Part shown: in pieces, positions 17,294 to 26,148 of the stretch
How positions within the stretch are numbered: position 1 is the first letter of the stretch
Layout of the letters: each line of letters begins with the position of its first letter
Source of the DNA: Phenylobacterium conjunctum
GTDB taxonomy: Bacteria > Pseudomonadota > Alphaproteobacteria > Caulobacterales > Caulobacteraceae
Direction: 5' to 3'
NCBI RefSeq assembly: GCF_042679085.1
Contig: NZ_JBHTLQ010000016.1
Location: 1 to 64,000, forward strand
Length of the DNA: 64,000 nt
Position numbers and translations under genes: made by a program
Notes under the pieces: generated by a model
Database searches by the model: none
Seen by the model: only the letters and a program-made list of their open reading frames with translations
Told to the model about the DNA's origin: nothing

Positions 17294-17447
17294 CCTTCTC
17301 CCCTTGCGGGAGAAGGTGGCCTGGCGGAGCCAGGTCGGATGAGGGGTCGCATTGGCCCGCCAGCAAGACCTTTAAGGCGGATGGGGGAGCAAAACCCCTC
17401 ATCCGTCGTCCTTCGGACGCCACCTTCTCCCGCAAGGGGAGAAGGTG
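17294..17447. repeat. Composite inverted repeat element (REP/BIME-like)
   Basis: A palindrome CCTTCTCCCCTTGCGGGAGAAGG (given as arms: 17294-17303 and 17307-17316) is followed by GGATGAGGGGT (17337-17347). After 46 bases the reverse complement ACCCCTCATCC appears at 17394-17404, then the palindrome again in inverted orientation (about 17421-17447). The two halves can pair as one long cruciform. Elements built on the core CTTCTCCC-TTGCGGGAGAAG are common between genes in alphaproteobacteria. It sits between convergent genes and may act as a terminator. Confidence 0.85.
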
Positions 17448-17452
17448 CCCTT

Positions 17453-18145
17453 CTAGTCCTCACAAACCGCCCGGAATCCCGCCGCCGCATACGCCACCAT
17501 GCGCGGCGCGACGGCGGCGATGTCCTCCGACCGGCAGATCCCGCCCGACAGGGTGTCGATGCGGCCCGTCTCGGCGAGCGTCAGCGTCAATGAGCCGGAC
17601 AGCATGTGGTAGGACCAGAACAGGTCCTCTTCCCGCGCCTTGGGCAGGGCCTTCTTCACCACGCTGATCAGCCGGTGGATCACGGGGTCGAAGTAGCGGG
17701 TCATGGTCTCGCCGCCCCAGACCGGCGTGTTGTTCACGACCCCGATAAGCGCGAAATAGGCCCGCCAGCCGGGGCCGGCGTTAGCGCAGCGGTCCAGCAC
17801 GGGCAGCAGGAACGCCGCCACCGCGCCCTCCACCGTCACCGCCCCGCCGGCTTCCGCCTCATAGCGGTCCAGCGCCTCCATGCGGTCCTGGTTCAGCACC
17901 TCGGCCCGGCGCAGGAACACCGCGTCGAACAGGCCGCGCTTGGAGTCGAAGTAGTAGTGCAACAGGGCGGTGTCGACCTTGGCCAGCCGCGCGACCGCCC
18001 GCAGGGTCACGCCCTCGAAGCCGTGCTTGGAGAACTCCAGTTCCGCGACATCGAGAATCCGCTCCCGGGTCTCGGCGCTCTTTTCCGCCCGCGACCGCCC
18101 CCGGGGCCTGCGCCCGCGAGGCGCCTCGGCGGGCTCGAGTTCCAT
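17453..18145 (-). CDS. TetR-family transcriptional regulator
   Basis: A 230-residue repressor-type protein. A basic N-terminus (GRRPRGRSRAEKSAETRERI) precedes the TetR DNA-binding domain with helix-turn-helix VTLRAVARLAKVDTALLHYY; the ligand domain has SGSLTLTLAETGRID and resembles TetR_C groups near steroid and acyl-CoA genes. The start is uncertain: ATG 18145 has no close ribosome site, while the TTG two codons upstream (18151) has GGAG at 7 bases. It is divergent from the alpha/beta hydrolase, with an operator-like palindrome between them. Confidence 0.9.
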   Translation of the reverse strand: MELEPAEAPRGRRPRGRSRAEKSAETRERILDVAELEFSKHGFEGVTLRAVARLAKVDTALLHYYFDSKRGLFDAVFLRRAEVLNQDRMEALDRYEAEAGGAVTVEGAVAAFLLPVLDRCANAGPGWRAYFALIGVVNNTPVWGGETMTRYFDPVIHRLISVVKKALPKAREEDLFWSYHMLSGSLTLTLAETGRIDTLSGGICRSEDIAAVAPRMVAYAAAGFRAVCED

Positions 18146-18231
18146 GGTCAATAGCGCGCTCCGGGGGATTGGCGTCGAGTAAGGAGTACGAGCGCCGGGC
18201 GGAGGGTTCAACCGAACGCTGCTCGTCGATT

Positions 18232-18249
18232 ATTCATCATGCGATGAAT
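18232..18249. promoter_or_regulatory. Palindrome ATTCATC-N4-GATGAAT, candidate TetR operator
   Basis: Perfect 7-bp arms at 18232-18238 and 18243-18249, between the divergent tetR and hydrolase genes. The right arm continues into ATGAATTATTGAC (18244-18256), a 13-base sequence found again at 19246-19258 ahead of the TonB receptor gene. TTGAC could be the -35 of the hydrolase promoter. Confidence 0.65.
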
Positions 18250-18301
18250 TATTGACACCCCCAGCGGCGGGACGCACCCATTGGTCTTGAGGAGCACCCC
18301 C

Positions 18302-19180
18302 ATGACGCAGCCCGCCGCCCGCACCTGGACCAGCCTCGACGGCCTGGCCCTCGCCGCCCTGGACTACGCCGCCTGTGACGGGTCCGCCCGCCTGCCGGTG
18401 GTCTGCCTGCACGGCCTGACCCGCAACGCCAAGGACTTCGAGGTCGTGGCCCCGCACATCGCCGCCCAGGGCCGCAGGGTCCTGGCCCTGGACGTGCGCG
18501 GACGGGGGAACTCGGCCTGGGACCCGAACCCACTGAACTACAATCCGGCCACCTATGCCGGCGACGTCATCGCCCTGTTCGAACAGGCCGGGATCACCCG
18601 GGCGATCTTCGTCGGCACCTCGATGGGCGGGCTGATCACCATGACCCTGGCCGCCCTGCGGCCGGACATGATCTGCGGCGCGGTGCTCAATGATTTGGGG
18701 CCTGAGGTGGGCGCCGCGGGCCTGGCCCGGATCGGCGGCTATGTGGGCGGCGCGCCGGAAGTGTCCTCCTGGGCTGAGGCCGCCGCCTACGCCCGCAAGA
18801 CCAATGGCGAGGCCCTGCCGAACCTGACCGACGCCGACTGGGAGCGTTTCGCCCGGCGCATCTTCCGCCAGACCGAGGCGGGCTTCGTCCTCGACTACGA
18901 CCCGGCCATCTCCGAGGTGTTCAGGATCGCGCCCACGGCCGCCCCGGCGGCGGCGGCCGTGGACCTTTGGCCCCTGTTCGGCGCCCTGGCGACAGCGCGG
19001 CCCATCCTGCTGGTCCGCGGTGAAACCTCGGACATCCTGGAAGCTGACACCGCCGAGCGCATGAGCCTGGCCGCGCCGCACATGGCCCGGGTCGATATCC
19101 CCGGCGTGGGCCACGCCCCCACCCTGGAGGAGCCCCAGGCCCTGGCCGCCATCGACGCCTTCCTGGCCGACGCGCCGTAA
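18302..19180 (+). CDS. Alpha/beta hydrolase
   Basis: A 292-residue alpha/beta hydrolase. The oxyanion region VVCLHGLTRN, the nucleophile elbow VGTSMGGLIT (Ser) and the terminal PGVGHAPTLEEP (His) are all visible; the acidic residue is probably Asp in RGETSDIL. The substrate is unknown. Relatives include ring-cleavage product hydrolases and esterases. ATG 18302 has GAGGAG at 18288-18293; the upstream in-frame start at 18281 lacks one. An operator-like repeat shared with the next gene suggests common control by the adjacent TetR protein. Confidence 0.9.
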   Translation: MTQPAARTWTSLDGLALAALDYAACDGSARLPVVCLHGLTRNAKDFEVVAPHIAAQGRRVLALDVRGRGNSAWDPNPLNYNPATYAGDVIALFEQAGITRAIFVGTSMGGLITMTLAALRPDMICGAVLNDLGPEVGAAGLARIGGYVGGAPEVSSWAEAAAYARKTNGEALPNLTDADWERFARRIFRQTEAGFVLDYDPAISEVFRIAPTAAPAAAAVDLWPLFGALATARPILLVRGETSDILEADTAERMSLAAPHMARVDIPGVGHAPTLEEPQALAAIDAFLADAP

Positions 19181-19227
19181 CAGCCTGTGTGACCTGTCTG
19201 CATCGCTGGTGAAACGAACTGAAGAGT

Positions 19228-19258
19228 TCATTCACTCAACGCAGAATGAATTATTGAC
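19228..19258. promoter_or_regulatory. Second copy of the TetR-type operator, ahead of the TonB receptor
   Basis: Inverted repeat TTCATTC (19228-19234) and GAATGAA (19244-19250) with a 9-base spacer. It is followed in overlap by ATGAATTATTGAC, identical to 18244-18256. The hydrolase gene ends 47 bases upstream, so the TonB receptor has its own regulated promoter here. Confidence 0.6.
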
Positions 19259-19327
19259 GCTCCCGCGAGGCGCCGCCACCTTCGCCGGCAATCAGCTGCG
19301 CCCCGTCGGGCGCAAGGGGAGGAAAAC

Positions 19328-21565
19328 ATGCGCTTCAATCTGAAGCTCGCGCTCGCCGCGAGCGCGGCCTGGTCCGTTTTCGCCGGCGTCGCCGCCGCCG
19401 CGCCCGAGGCCACCGTCGAAGAACTCGTCGTCACCGCCCGCCGCACCGAGGAAAACCTTCAGTCGACCCCGGTCGCCATCACCGCCTTCTCGGAAAAGGC
19501 CCTGGAGCGCCAAGGCGCCCTGGCCATCACCGACCTGCAGGGCGCGGTGCCGAACATGAACCTGGTCCAGGGCCGCGGGTCGTCCAACGCCACCAACATC
19601 TACATCCGCGGCGTCGGCCAGCCGGACGCCCTGCAGACCTTCGACCCCGCGGTCGGCGTCTATGTGGACGACGTCTATTACAGCCGCATCCGCGGCACCC
19701 AGTTCGACCTGCTGGACCTGGCCCGCGTGGAAGTGCTGCGCGGCCCGCAAGGCACGCTCTACGGCAAGAACACCATCGGCGGCGCCCTGAAGCTCGTCAC
19801 CCAGGCCCCCGGCCAGACCGTGCGCTCCAAAGCCTCGGTCAGTGTCGGCGACTACGGCCTGTTTGAAGCCAAGCTCGGCCTGTCCGGCCCGGTCAGCGAC
19901 ACCCTGGCGCTCGGCCTGTCGGCCATGGGCTCCACCCGCGACGGCTACGTCACAGACCCGGTGAACCACCGCGACTACAACGACAAGAACACCGTCGCCG
20001 TCCGCGGCGCCCTGGCCTGGACGCCCACCGACGCCTACCGCCTCGACGCTTCGGTGGACTACACCCACGACAAGTCGGCCATGACGGTCGGCCAGCCGAC
20101 CAGCACCCTGGCCTCGGCCTTCGGCGCGGTCCTGCAGGCCCTCCCGGCGGTCCCGGCCGAGTACAAGTTCCAGACCGTCACCACGCCCACCCTGCCCAAC
20201 TCGACCCGGTTCGAGCACTGGGGCGCCTCGGCCACCCAGACCTACAAGGTCTCGGACGCCCTGACGCTGAAGGCGATCACCGCCTATCGTGGCCTGTCGA
20301 GCGACGACTACATCGACATCGACGCCACCGCCGTGAAGCTGGGCGACGTGCTGGTCGCCCCCGACCAGACCCAGGTCAGCCAGGAGGTCCAGGCGGCCTA
20401 CACGAACGGCGCCTGGAACGTCGTCGGCGGCGTCTACTACCTGCGTGAAAAGGTGACCTCGCACCAGGAAGCCTACGCCGACGCCTTTGTCGCGCCCTTC
20501 ACCTTCCTGCGCACCATCGACGACTCGCTGACCACCACCAGCTGGGCCGGCTATGTGAACGCGTCCTACAGCGTCAGCGACGCCCTGCGGGTCTCCGCCG
20601 GCCTGCGCTACACCCAGGACGAAAAGAAGTACTTCCGCACCACCTCGACCTTCTCGAACTTCGCGGCTCTGAACGGCAAGTTCGCCTTCACCGCCAAGGA
20701 GAGCTGGGACGACGTCTCGCCGATGGTCAGCGTCGACTACCAGGCCAATGACGACCTGTTCTTCTACGGACGCGTGGCCAAGGGCTTCAAGTCGGGCGGC
20801 TTCAACGGCCGGGCGAACAATCCGGGCGAGGAGCAGCCCTACAATCCCGAGACCGTCGTCTCCTACGAAGCCGGGGTGAAGAGCCAGCTGTTCGACCGCC
20901 GCGTTCGGGCCAACGCCACGGTGTTCTACAACGACTACCAGGACTTCCAGGCCCGTATCGGCCGCGCCGTCACCTCGCCCAGCCAGCCGATCCCCTCGAT
21001 CGACTTCGCGGTGCTGAACGCCGGCCAGCTGGAAATCTACGGCGCCGAGCTGGAACTGGCCGCCAACCCGATCCCGGGCCTCAGCCTGAACGCCGACGTG
21101 GGCTACCTCCACGCCGAGTACGGCGAGTTCAAGGAACAGCGCGCCGCCTCGGCTCCGGCCACCGGCTTCATCACCCTGGACCGCGCCTGGCAGACCCCGG
21201 CCTTCTCGCCGGAATGGACCGCGCGCCTCGCCGGCTCCTACGAGTTCGACCTGGGCGGCAAGGGCTATGTCACCGTCGGCGGCCAGGCCCGCTACCGTTC
21301 GGAGATGGCGCTCGCCGTCGACAACGCCAACCTGACCACCCGCGCCAAGTTCCCGGGCATGTGGCAGTCGAGCTACTGGCTGTATGACGCCCAGATCGTC
21401 TGGGAAAACGCGGACCGCAGCCTGTCGGCCGGCCTCTACGGCAAGAACCTGGCGGATGAGGTCTACAAGACCGACGCCCAGGAATTCTCGTCCGTCGGCG
21501 GCATCCGCACCGCCTACTACGGCGCGCCGCGGACCTGGTTCGTCACGGTCGCCTACAAGTACTGA
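19328..21565 (+). CDS. TonB-dependent outer-membrane receptor
   Basis: A 745-residue outer-membrane receptor for active uptake. A signal peptide covers about residues 1-24, and a TonB box-like EELVVTARR follows near residue 30. The plug domain (NIYIRGVG, VEVLRGPQGTLYGKNTIGGAL) and a C-terminal 22-strand barrel ending in an aromatic (VTVAYKY) complete the protein. The ligand is not known. Receptors of this subgroup in Caulobacter relatives and sphingomonads often import hydrophobic or aromatic compounds, which fits the neighbouring hydrolase and P450. A GGGGAGGA ribosome site precedes the ATG. Confidence 0.93.
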   Translation: MRFNLKLALAASAAWSVFAGVAAAAPEATVEELVVTARRTEENLQSTPVAITAFSEKALERQGALAITDLQGAVPNMNLVQGRGSSNATNIYIRGVGQPDALQTFDPAVGVYVDDVYYSRIRGTQFDLLDLARVEVLRGPQGTLYGKNTIGGALKLVTQAPGQTVRSKASVSVGDYGLFEAKLGLSGPVSDTLALGLSAMGSTRDGYVTDPVNHRDYNDKNTVAVRGALAWTPTDAYRLDASVDYTHDKSAMTVGQPTSTLASAFGAVLQALPAVPAEYKFQTVTTPTLPNSTRFEHWGASATQTYKVSDALTLKAITAYRGLSSDDYIDIDATAVKLGDVLVAPDQTQVSQEVQAAYTNGAWNVVGGVYYLREKVTSHQEAYADAFVAPFTFLRTIDDSLTTTSWAGYVNASYSVSDALRVSAGLRYTQDEKKYFRTTSTFSNFAALNGKFAFTAKESWDDVSPMVSVDYQANDDLFFYGRVAKGFKSGGFNGRANNPGEEQPYNPETVVSYEAGVKSQLFDRRVRANATVFYNDYQDFQARIGRAVTSPSQPIPSIDFAVLNAGQLEIYGAELELAANPIPGLSLNADVGYLHAEYGEFKEQRAASAPATGFITLDRAWQTPAFSPEWTARLAGSYEFDLGGKGYVTVGGQARYRSEMALAVDNANLTTRAKFPGMWQSSYWLYDAQIVWENADRSLSAGLYGKNLADEVYKTDAQEFSSVGGIRTAYYGAPRTWFVTVAYKY

Positions 21566-21590
21566 TCCATCGCCCCCGCGGCGAAGATGA

Positions 21591-21625
21591 AGGGCCCGCG
21601 GTTCGCCACGGGCCCTTTTTCTATG
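21591..21625 (+). terminator. Intrinsic terminator after the TonB receptor
   Basis: Hairpin AGGGCCCGCGG / CCACGGGCCCT with one mismatch, followed by TTTTTC. It ends at the convergent globin gene, whose stop lies directly beyond, and is a textbook rho-independent signal on the plus strand. Confidence 0.88.
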
Positions 21626-22108
21626 TCAGCGCACGACCACGTCGCGCTTCATGGGGGCCAGCTTGGCCAACAGCTGGTTCTGAGCCCGGAAGGGGACCTT
21701 CTCCTCGTCCATGGCCTTCTGCAGGTTCTCCACCAGGGCGTTGAACTCCGCGGTGTTGATCCCCTGGTCCTTGTGGGCCGTCTTCATGTCGCGGCCCGTG
21801 TAGTCGACGCCGGCGCCCAGCAGGTAGCCCACCTGTTCCTTCAGGGTCCGGCGCAGCCGCTCCAGGTCGGTGGCGCGGAAGATCTCGGCGATACGGGGGT
21901 CGGCGATGCTCAGGTCCACCATCCGGTCGACCACCCGGGCGATCCCGGCCTGGCCATGAAAGGCGGCCAGCAGTTGCTCGCCCTCGACCGGGGTCGCGCC
22001 GGCGTTGGCGTTGGAGACGACGTAAGGGTCCACCGGCTTCTCGGCGGCCTGGGCGAGGGAGGCGACGCCGGCCAGGACGAGGGCGGCGGTGAGGGTGCGA
22101 AGGCGCAT
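21626..22108 (-). CDS. Exported group 1 truncated hemoglobin-like protein
   Basis: A 160-residue globin with a signal peptide (MRLRTLTAALVLAGVASLAQA), so probably periplasmic. The truncated-globin region runs from FHGQAGIARVVDRMVDLS to the C-terminus; the proximal His is in MKTAHKDQGI. Typical truncated globins are cytoplasmic and about 120 residues long; the exported form occurs with DUF3034 genes, as here. It follows the DUF3034 gene by 10 bases in one operon. A redox or gas-binding role in the periplasm is inferred. Confidence 0.87.
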   Translation of the reverse strand: MRLRTLTAALVLAGVASLAQAAEKPVDPYVVSNANAGATPVEGEQLLAAFHGQAGIARVVDRMVDLSIADPRIAEIFRATDLERLRRTLKEQVGYLLGAGVDYTGRDMKTAHKDQGINTAEFNALVENLQKAMDEEKVPFRAQNQLLAKLAPMKRDVVVR

Positions 22109-22118
22109 GGTCGTGCTC

Positions 22119-22997
22119 CTAGAAGCCGGCCTGCAGCGACACATAGAGGCCGCGCTGGTCCTTGAAGGTCGCCACCGTCCCGAGGTCGGCGTAGGCGGCG
22201 GTGATCGAGAGGTTCTTGTTGATGGCGTAGGCGGCGAAGACGTCCATCCAGTCGTCCTCCTTCAGCCCCGCCAGATTGTCCGGCTTCGTCCGGTACTCGG
22301 CCCCGATCAGCAGGCGCTTGGTGACCAGCACCCCGGCCGAGCCCTCGAACTGCAGGGAGTAGTCGTCCTTCTTGCCGCCGCCGAAGCCCAAGAGGCCGGT
22401 CTGGTTGGCCTTGGTGGCCCGCACCGTGCCGTCCAGCACCAGGCTCTGGTTCAGCAGCACCTTGGTGGCCGCCACATAGACGTCGACGCCGGAATCGTCC
22501 TTGCCGCCGATGGCGCGGATGACCGCGCCGCGGTCGTTCTTCTTGAACTGGGCGCCCACCGCCACCTGGGGCAGCCAGCTGTCCTGGTCATAGACCGCAT
22601 CGCCCAGCACCCGGACCTTCGCGCCGATGACATCCTGGTGGAAGGTGAAGCCGGCGCCGAGGCCGAGCTTGGCGCCCGTCGCCCCGGTGTCGAAGGCCTG
22701 GCGGGCATAGGACAGCTCCACGCGGTCGCGCCAGCCGACGGCGGCGCCATAGCTCGTGAAGTCATAGTCCGGCAGGTCCACCTTGGTGGCGTGGACATTT
22801 CCGCCGATCCCGTCACGGGTCTCGTAGCCGGTGATCGTCGCCCAGCTGGCCAGGCCGCCGCCGCCGGCGCCTTCCACATTGCTGACCCCGCCGGTCAGCA
22901 GGAGCTTGCCGCCATTGACCAGCTCACCCGCCTGGGCGGCGTCGGCCGCCTCAAGCACTCCCAGCGCCGCAATCAGGGCGCAGGCTGTCTTCCGCAT
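22119..22997 (-). CDS. DUF3034 family exported, probably outer-membrane beta-barrel protein
   Basis: A 292-residue protein with a signal peptide (MRKTACALIAALGVLEAADA) and alternating beta-strand sequence ending in an aromatic residue (YVSLQAGF), as expected for an outer-membrane barrel. The phrases GKLLLTGGVSNVEGAGGGGL and WATITGYETRDGIG are typical of DUF3034. The start at 22997 has a GAGG ribosome site; longer readings run into the divergent gene. First gene of an operon with the globin. Function unknown. Confidence 0.85.
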   Translation of the reverse strand: MRKTACALIAALGVLEAADAAQAGELVNGGKLLLTGGVSNVEGAGGGGLASWATITGYETRDGIGGNVHATKVDLPDYDFTSYGAAVGWRDRVELSYARQAFDTGATGAKLGLGAGFTFHQDVIGAKVRVLGDAVYDQDSWLPQVAVGAQFKKNDRGAVIRAIGGKDDSGVDVYVAATKVLLNQSLVLDGTVRATKANQTGLLGFGGGKKDDYSLQFEGSAGVLVTKRLLIGAEYRTKPDNLAGLKEDDWMDVFAAYAINKNLSITAAYADLGTVATFKDQRGLYVSLQAGF

Positions 22998-23125
22998 GTT
23001 TCGCGTCCTCGCGCGCCCCCGTTCTGGAGGCCATCGGAACAAGGCTAGCCTGGGACCTGTTGACGATTTGTGCACCAAACCAGCCCCCACCTTGGGGCCA
23101 TCTGCGACGCCGGGCGAGGACGACC

Positions 23126-23746
23126 ATGCGCACACTGCTTCTAGGCCTGATGGCCGCCGCCATCGCCGCCCCCGCCTGGGCCGGCGACCTGACCGTCAGC
23201 GTGAAGACCCCGACCGGCCAGCCGGTCCGCGACGCCGTGGTCACGCTGAAGAGCCCAGCTGGCGCCGGCCAGCCCATCCGGTTCAGCTGGCCCTATACGG
23301 TGGCTCAGCAGAACATCACCTTCGACCCCTTCGTCCTGGTGGTCCCGGTGGGCTCGACGGTCAGCTTCCCCAACCGGGACAATGTCCGCCACCACGTCTA
23401 CTCGTTCTCACCGGTGAAGAAGTTCGAGCTGAAGCTCTATGGCCGCGAAGAGGCGCGGACGGTGACCTTCGACAAGCCCGGCGTCGTGCCCCTGGGCTGC
23501 AACATCCACGACCAGATGATCGCCTATGTGGTGGTGGTCGACACGCCCTACGCTGCCAAGACCGGGGCCGACGGGGTCGCGGTGATCCGCAACGCGCCGG
23601 CCGGCGCCGCGTCCATGACCGTCTGGCATCCCTATCTGAAGGCGGCCCGCAACCAGCAGGTCAAGCCGGTGACCCTCACCGCCGCGGGCGGGCGCGAACA
23701 GGTCACCGCCGACCTTCGCCAGCCGCCGGGACACGCCGGACACTAA
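23126..23746 (+). CDS. Exported cupredoxin-like protein (methylamine-utilization type)
   Basis: A 206-residue periplasmic protein with a signal peptide (MRTLLLGLMAAAIAAPAWA). A plastocyanin-like fold is indicated by VPVGSTVSFPNRDNVRHHVYS (shortened: His at RHHVYS) and the ligand set in PLGCNIHDQM, giving His, Cys, His and Met of a type 1 copper site. An Ig-like carboxypeptidase-regulatory segment may follow. It is divergent from the DUF3034-globin operon. Databases often call such proteins methylamine utilization proteins, but no mau genes are near. Electron transfer is the likely role. Confidence 0.85.
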   Translation: MRTLLLGLMAAAIAAPAWAGDLTVSVKTPTGQPVRDAVVTLKSPAGAGQPIRFSWPYTVAQQNITFDPFVLVVPVGSTVSFPNRDNVRHHVYSFSPVKKFELKLYGREEARTVTFDKPGVVPLGCNIHDQMIAYVVVVDTPYAAKTGADGVAVIRNAPAGAASMTVWHPYLKAARNQQVKPVTLTAAGGREQVTADLRQPPGHAGH

Positions 23747-23751
23747 AGCTT

Positions 23752-26091
23752 TCAGCCGAACCGCTTCAGCTCGCCGCGGTCGTCGCGCAGGAAGTCCATC
23801 AGGTCCGTCAGGGTCTGCGGCTTGCCGATCAGGTAGCCCTGGATCTGGTCGCAGCCCATGGCCGCCAGCAGCTGGAAAGCGTCCGGCTCCTCGATGCCCT
23901 CGGCGGTCACCTTCAGGCCCAGGCTGTGGGCCAGGTCGATGGTCGAGCGCACGATCAGGGCGTCGCGCTGGCTCTGCGTCAGGTCCACCACCAGCGAGCG
24001 GTCGATCTTCAGTTCGTGCCCGCGGATCTGCTTCAGATAGGCCAGCGACGACAGGCCCGAGCCGAAGTCGTCGATGGAGATGTCGACGCCGGCGGCCTTG
24101 AACCGGTCCAGGATGGTCAGGGCCAGGTCCGGGTTCTCGATGACCGCCGTCTCAGTGATTTCGAAGATCAACTTGCCGCAAGCCTGTGGCGCCAGGACCT
24201 CCACAAGGTCGGCGAATTCGGGATCGCCCAACAAGCGGCCGGAGACATTGATCGCCACCTCGATCTCGTGGCCGGCCTCCGCCATCAGCTTCTGGTCCAC
24301 GATAGCCTGGCGCAGGCACCAGTCGGTCAGGGCGCGGATGTGGCCGGTCTCTTCGGCCATGGGAATGAACAGGTCGGGCCGCAGCATGCCGCGAACCGGA
24401 TGGCGCCAGCGCACCAGCCCCTCCACCGCATGGACGCCCCGGCGGCGCAGGTCGAACTTGGGCTGGTAGAACAGCTCCACATGGCCGTCCTCAATGGCGC
24501 GCAGCATGCCGCTCATGAGCGACAGGTTGGAGGCCGGGTCGCCATAGGCCTCAGCGTCGAACACCGCGATCTTGCGCCGGGCGGCGCGGGCCTGGTCCAG
24601 ACCGATGGTGGCGCGTTCCACCGCCAGGCCGGACTCGGTCTCCATCGGCGACAGGCCGACGCTCAGCGCCACGTCGATGGCCTCGCCGCCCACATGCACG
24701 GGGTGTTCGAGGTCCGCCAGCAGGCGCTCCATCAGCCGCTCGGCCTCGTCGGCGTCCTCGGCCTGGAAGGCCAGGCCCAGCACCGCCGTCGACAGGCGCG
24801 CGACTGCGCCCTTGGGCTGCAGGCCGGTCAGGCGTTCGCCGACCTCCTGGATCACCTGGGCGGCCAGGGCGTAGCCGATAGCGCCGCGGACATGGGCGAA
24901 GCGCTCCACACCCAGGGCGGCGACGAACAGCGGCCCCTGCAGGCCCTCAACCGCCTGCTCCAGGGCCAGACGGTTGGACAGGCCGGTCTCGGGGTCGTGC
25001 AGGGCCAGGTGGGTGATCCGCCGCTCGCGCTCGCGGATCTCGGTGGCCATCTGGTTGAAGCTCTCGGCCAGGCGGCCGATCTCGTCCTGGCCCTCGGCGG
25101 TGACATGGACCTCCTCGCCGCGGCTCAAGCGGCGGGCGGCCTGGTCCAGGGCGGTGATCGGGCGCGTGACGCCCCGCGCCAGGCTCCAGCTGCCCAGGAC
25201 CACGAGCACCAGCCCCAGCCCGCCGATCACCCCGATGGTGGCCAGCAGCGGCCGGTAGGGCGCATAGGCCCGCGACACCGGATAGGTCAGCAGCAGGGCC
25301 GAGCCGGACGCGCTGTCCAGGCTCTGCAACGGCTTGACCATGGCGAAGGACTCGACGCCCCGGAGGTTCACGGTGCGCGGCGCGCCGGCGTCCTGCGACA
25401 GCGCGTCGGCGATATAGGCGTTCAGGGCCGCCTGGGTCCGCGGCGGCAGCGACCGCCCGATGCTCCAGTCCGCGCCGATCTTGTGGGCCACAGCGGAGTC
25501 CAGCCGGATCGCGGCCAACTTCTCCAGGCTATTGAGCTGAGCGCCGTCCAGCCGGGCGCCGAACACCACCCAGCCGATCAGGTCCGGCGCCATGATCGGG
25601 CTGGCCACCAGCTGGTATGGGACGCCGGCGATCAGCATCACCCCGTGCGGCGCCTCGGCGGCGTAGAGGGCGTTGACCAGGGTGTCCGCGTGGGGGTCAA
25701 GCCGGTCCGACTGGGCCCCGATCACCGCGCCGTCGGCGCCGACCATGAAGGCCAGGTCGATGCCCAGGCGGGCGCGCAGGTTCTCCACGGCCGAGGTGAC
25801 TGTGGCGCTATCATGGGTGGCGACGGCCTCGCGGAATCCGAAATCCCGCGACAACAGCTGCGCCCCCTGGCGCAGTTGCTCCGACTTCAGGGCCCAGACC
25901 TGGTCGAACACCGTGGCCGAGGCGGACAGCTCGCCGCGCACCTGGCGCTGGGCGGCGCCGGAGATGGCGGTGAACACCGAGCCCGAGAGCAGGATCAGGA
26001 TGACGCCGAACAGCCCGGCATAGAGCACCGTCAGGCGGGTGCGCAGGTGTCGGACCTGGGATAGGCGGCGAAGGATGGCGATCTCGCGCAT
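23752..26091 (-). CDS. Membrane EAL-domain c-di-GMP phosphodiesterase with degenerate GGDEF
   Basis: A 779-residue sensor enzyme. Transmembrane segments near residues 20-45 and 285-305 flank a CACHE-like periplasmic domain; HAMP follows (about 305-360), then a GGDEF-like domain lacking the GGDEF motif, then an EAL domain (about 530-775). The EAL motif reads AVEGL, and catalytic residues in INVSGR, EITETA, SIDDFGSGL, LKIDRS and TAEGIEEP are kept, so hydrolysis of c-di-GMP is likely. It lies 5 bases from the convergent cupredoxin gene, a grouping seen in other genomes too. Confidence 0.93.
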   Translation of the reverse strand: MREIAILRRLSQVRHLRTRLTVLYAGLFGVILILLSGSVFTAISGAAQRQVRGELSASATVFDQVWALKSEQLRQGAQLLSRDFGFREAVATHDSATVTSAVENLRARLGIDLAFMVGADGAVIGAQSDRLDPHADTLVNALYAAEAPHGVMLIAGVPYQLVASPIMAPDLIGWVVFGARLDGAQLNSLEKLAAIRLDSAVAHKIGADWSIGRSLPPRTQAALNAYIADALSQDAGAPRTVNLRGVESFAMVKPLQSLDSASGSALLLTYPVSRAYAPYRPLLATIGVIGGLGLVLVVLGSWSLARGVTRPITALDQAARRLSRGEEVHVTAEGQDEIGRLAESFNQMATEIRERERRITHLALHDPETGLSNRLALEQAVEGLQGPLFVAALGVERFAHVRGAIGYALAAQVIQEVGERLTGLQPKGAVARLSTAVLGLAFQAEDADEAERLMERLLADLEHPVHVGGEAIDVALSVGLSPMETESGLAVERATIGLDQARAARRKIAVFDAEAYGDPASNLSLMSGMLRAIEDGHVELFYQPKFDLRRRGVHAVEGLVRWRHPVRGMLRPDLFIPMAEETGHIRALTDWCLRQAIVDQKLMAEAGHEIEVAINVSGRLLGDPEFADLVEVLAPQACGKLIFEITETAVIENPDLALTILDRFKAAGVDISIDDFGSGLSSLAYLKQIRGHELKIDRSLVVDLTQSQRDALIVRSTIDLAHSLGLKVTAEGIEEPDAFQLLAAMGCDQIQGYLIGKPQTLTDLMDFLRDDRGELKRFG

Positions 26092-26148
26092 TGGCTTTCA
26101 TAGGCAGACGCGCGTGAAGGCGTGGTGAATCCGCGCCAAACCTTTTGC

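Noticed and set aside
23126..23746. True methylamine-utilization (mau) gene
   Set aside because: No methylamine dehydrogenase or other mau genes are near; only the cupredoxin fold supports the database-style name.
22831..26064. A 1077-codon open frame on the plus strand opposite the EAL gene
   Set aside because: It is the antisense shadow of the EAL protein in high-GC DNA: sequence is rich in His, Gln, Arg and Gly, without domains, while the opposite strand codes a complete multi-domain enzyme.
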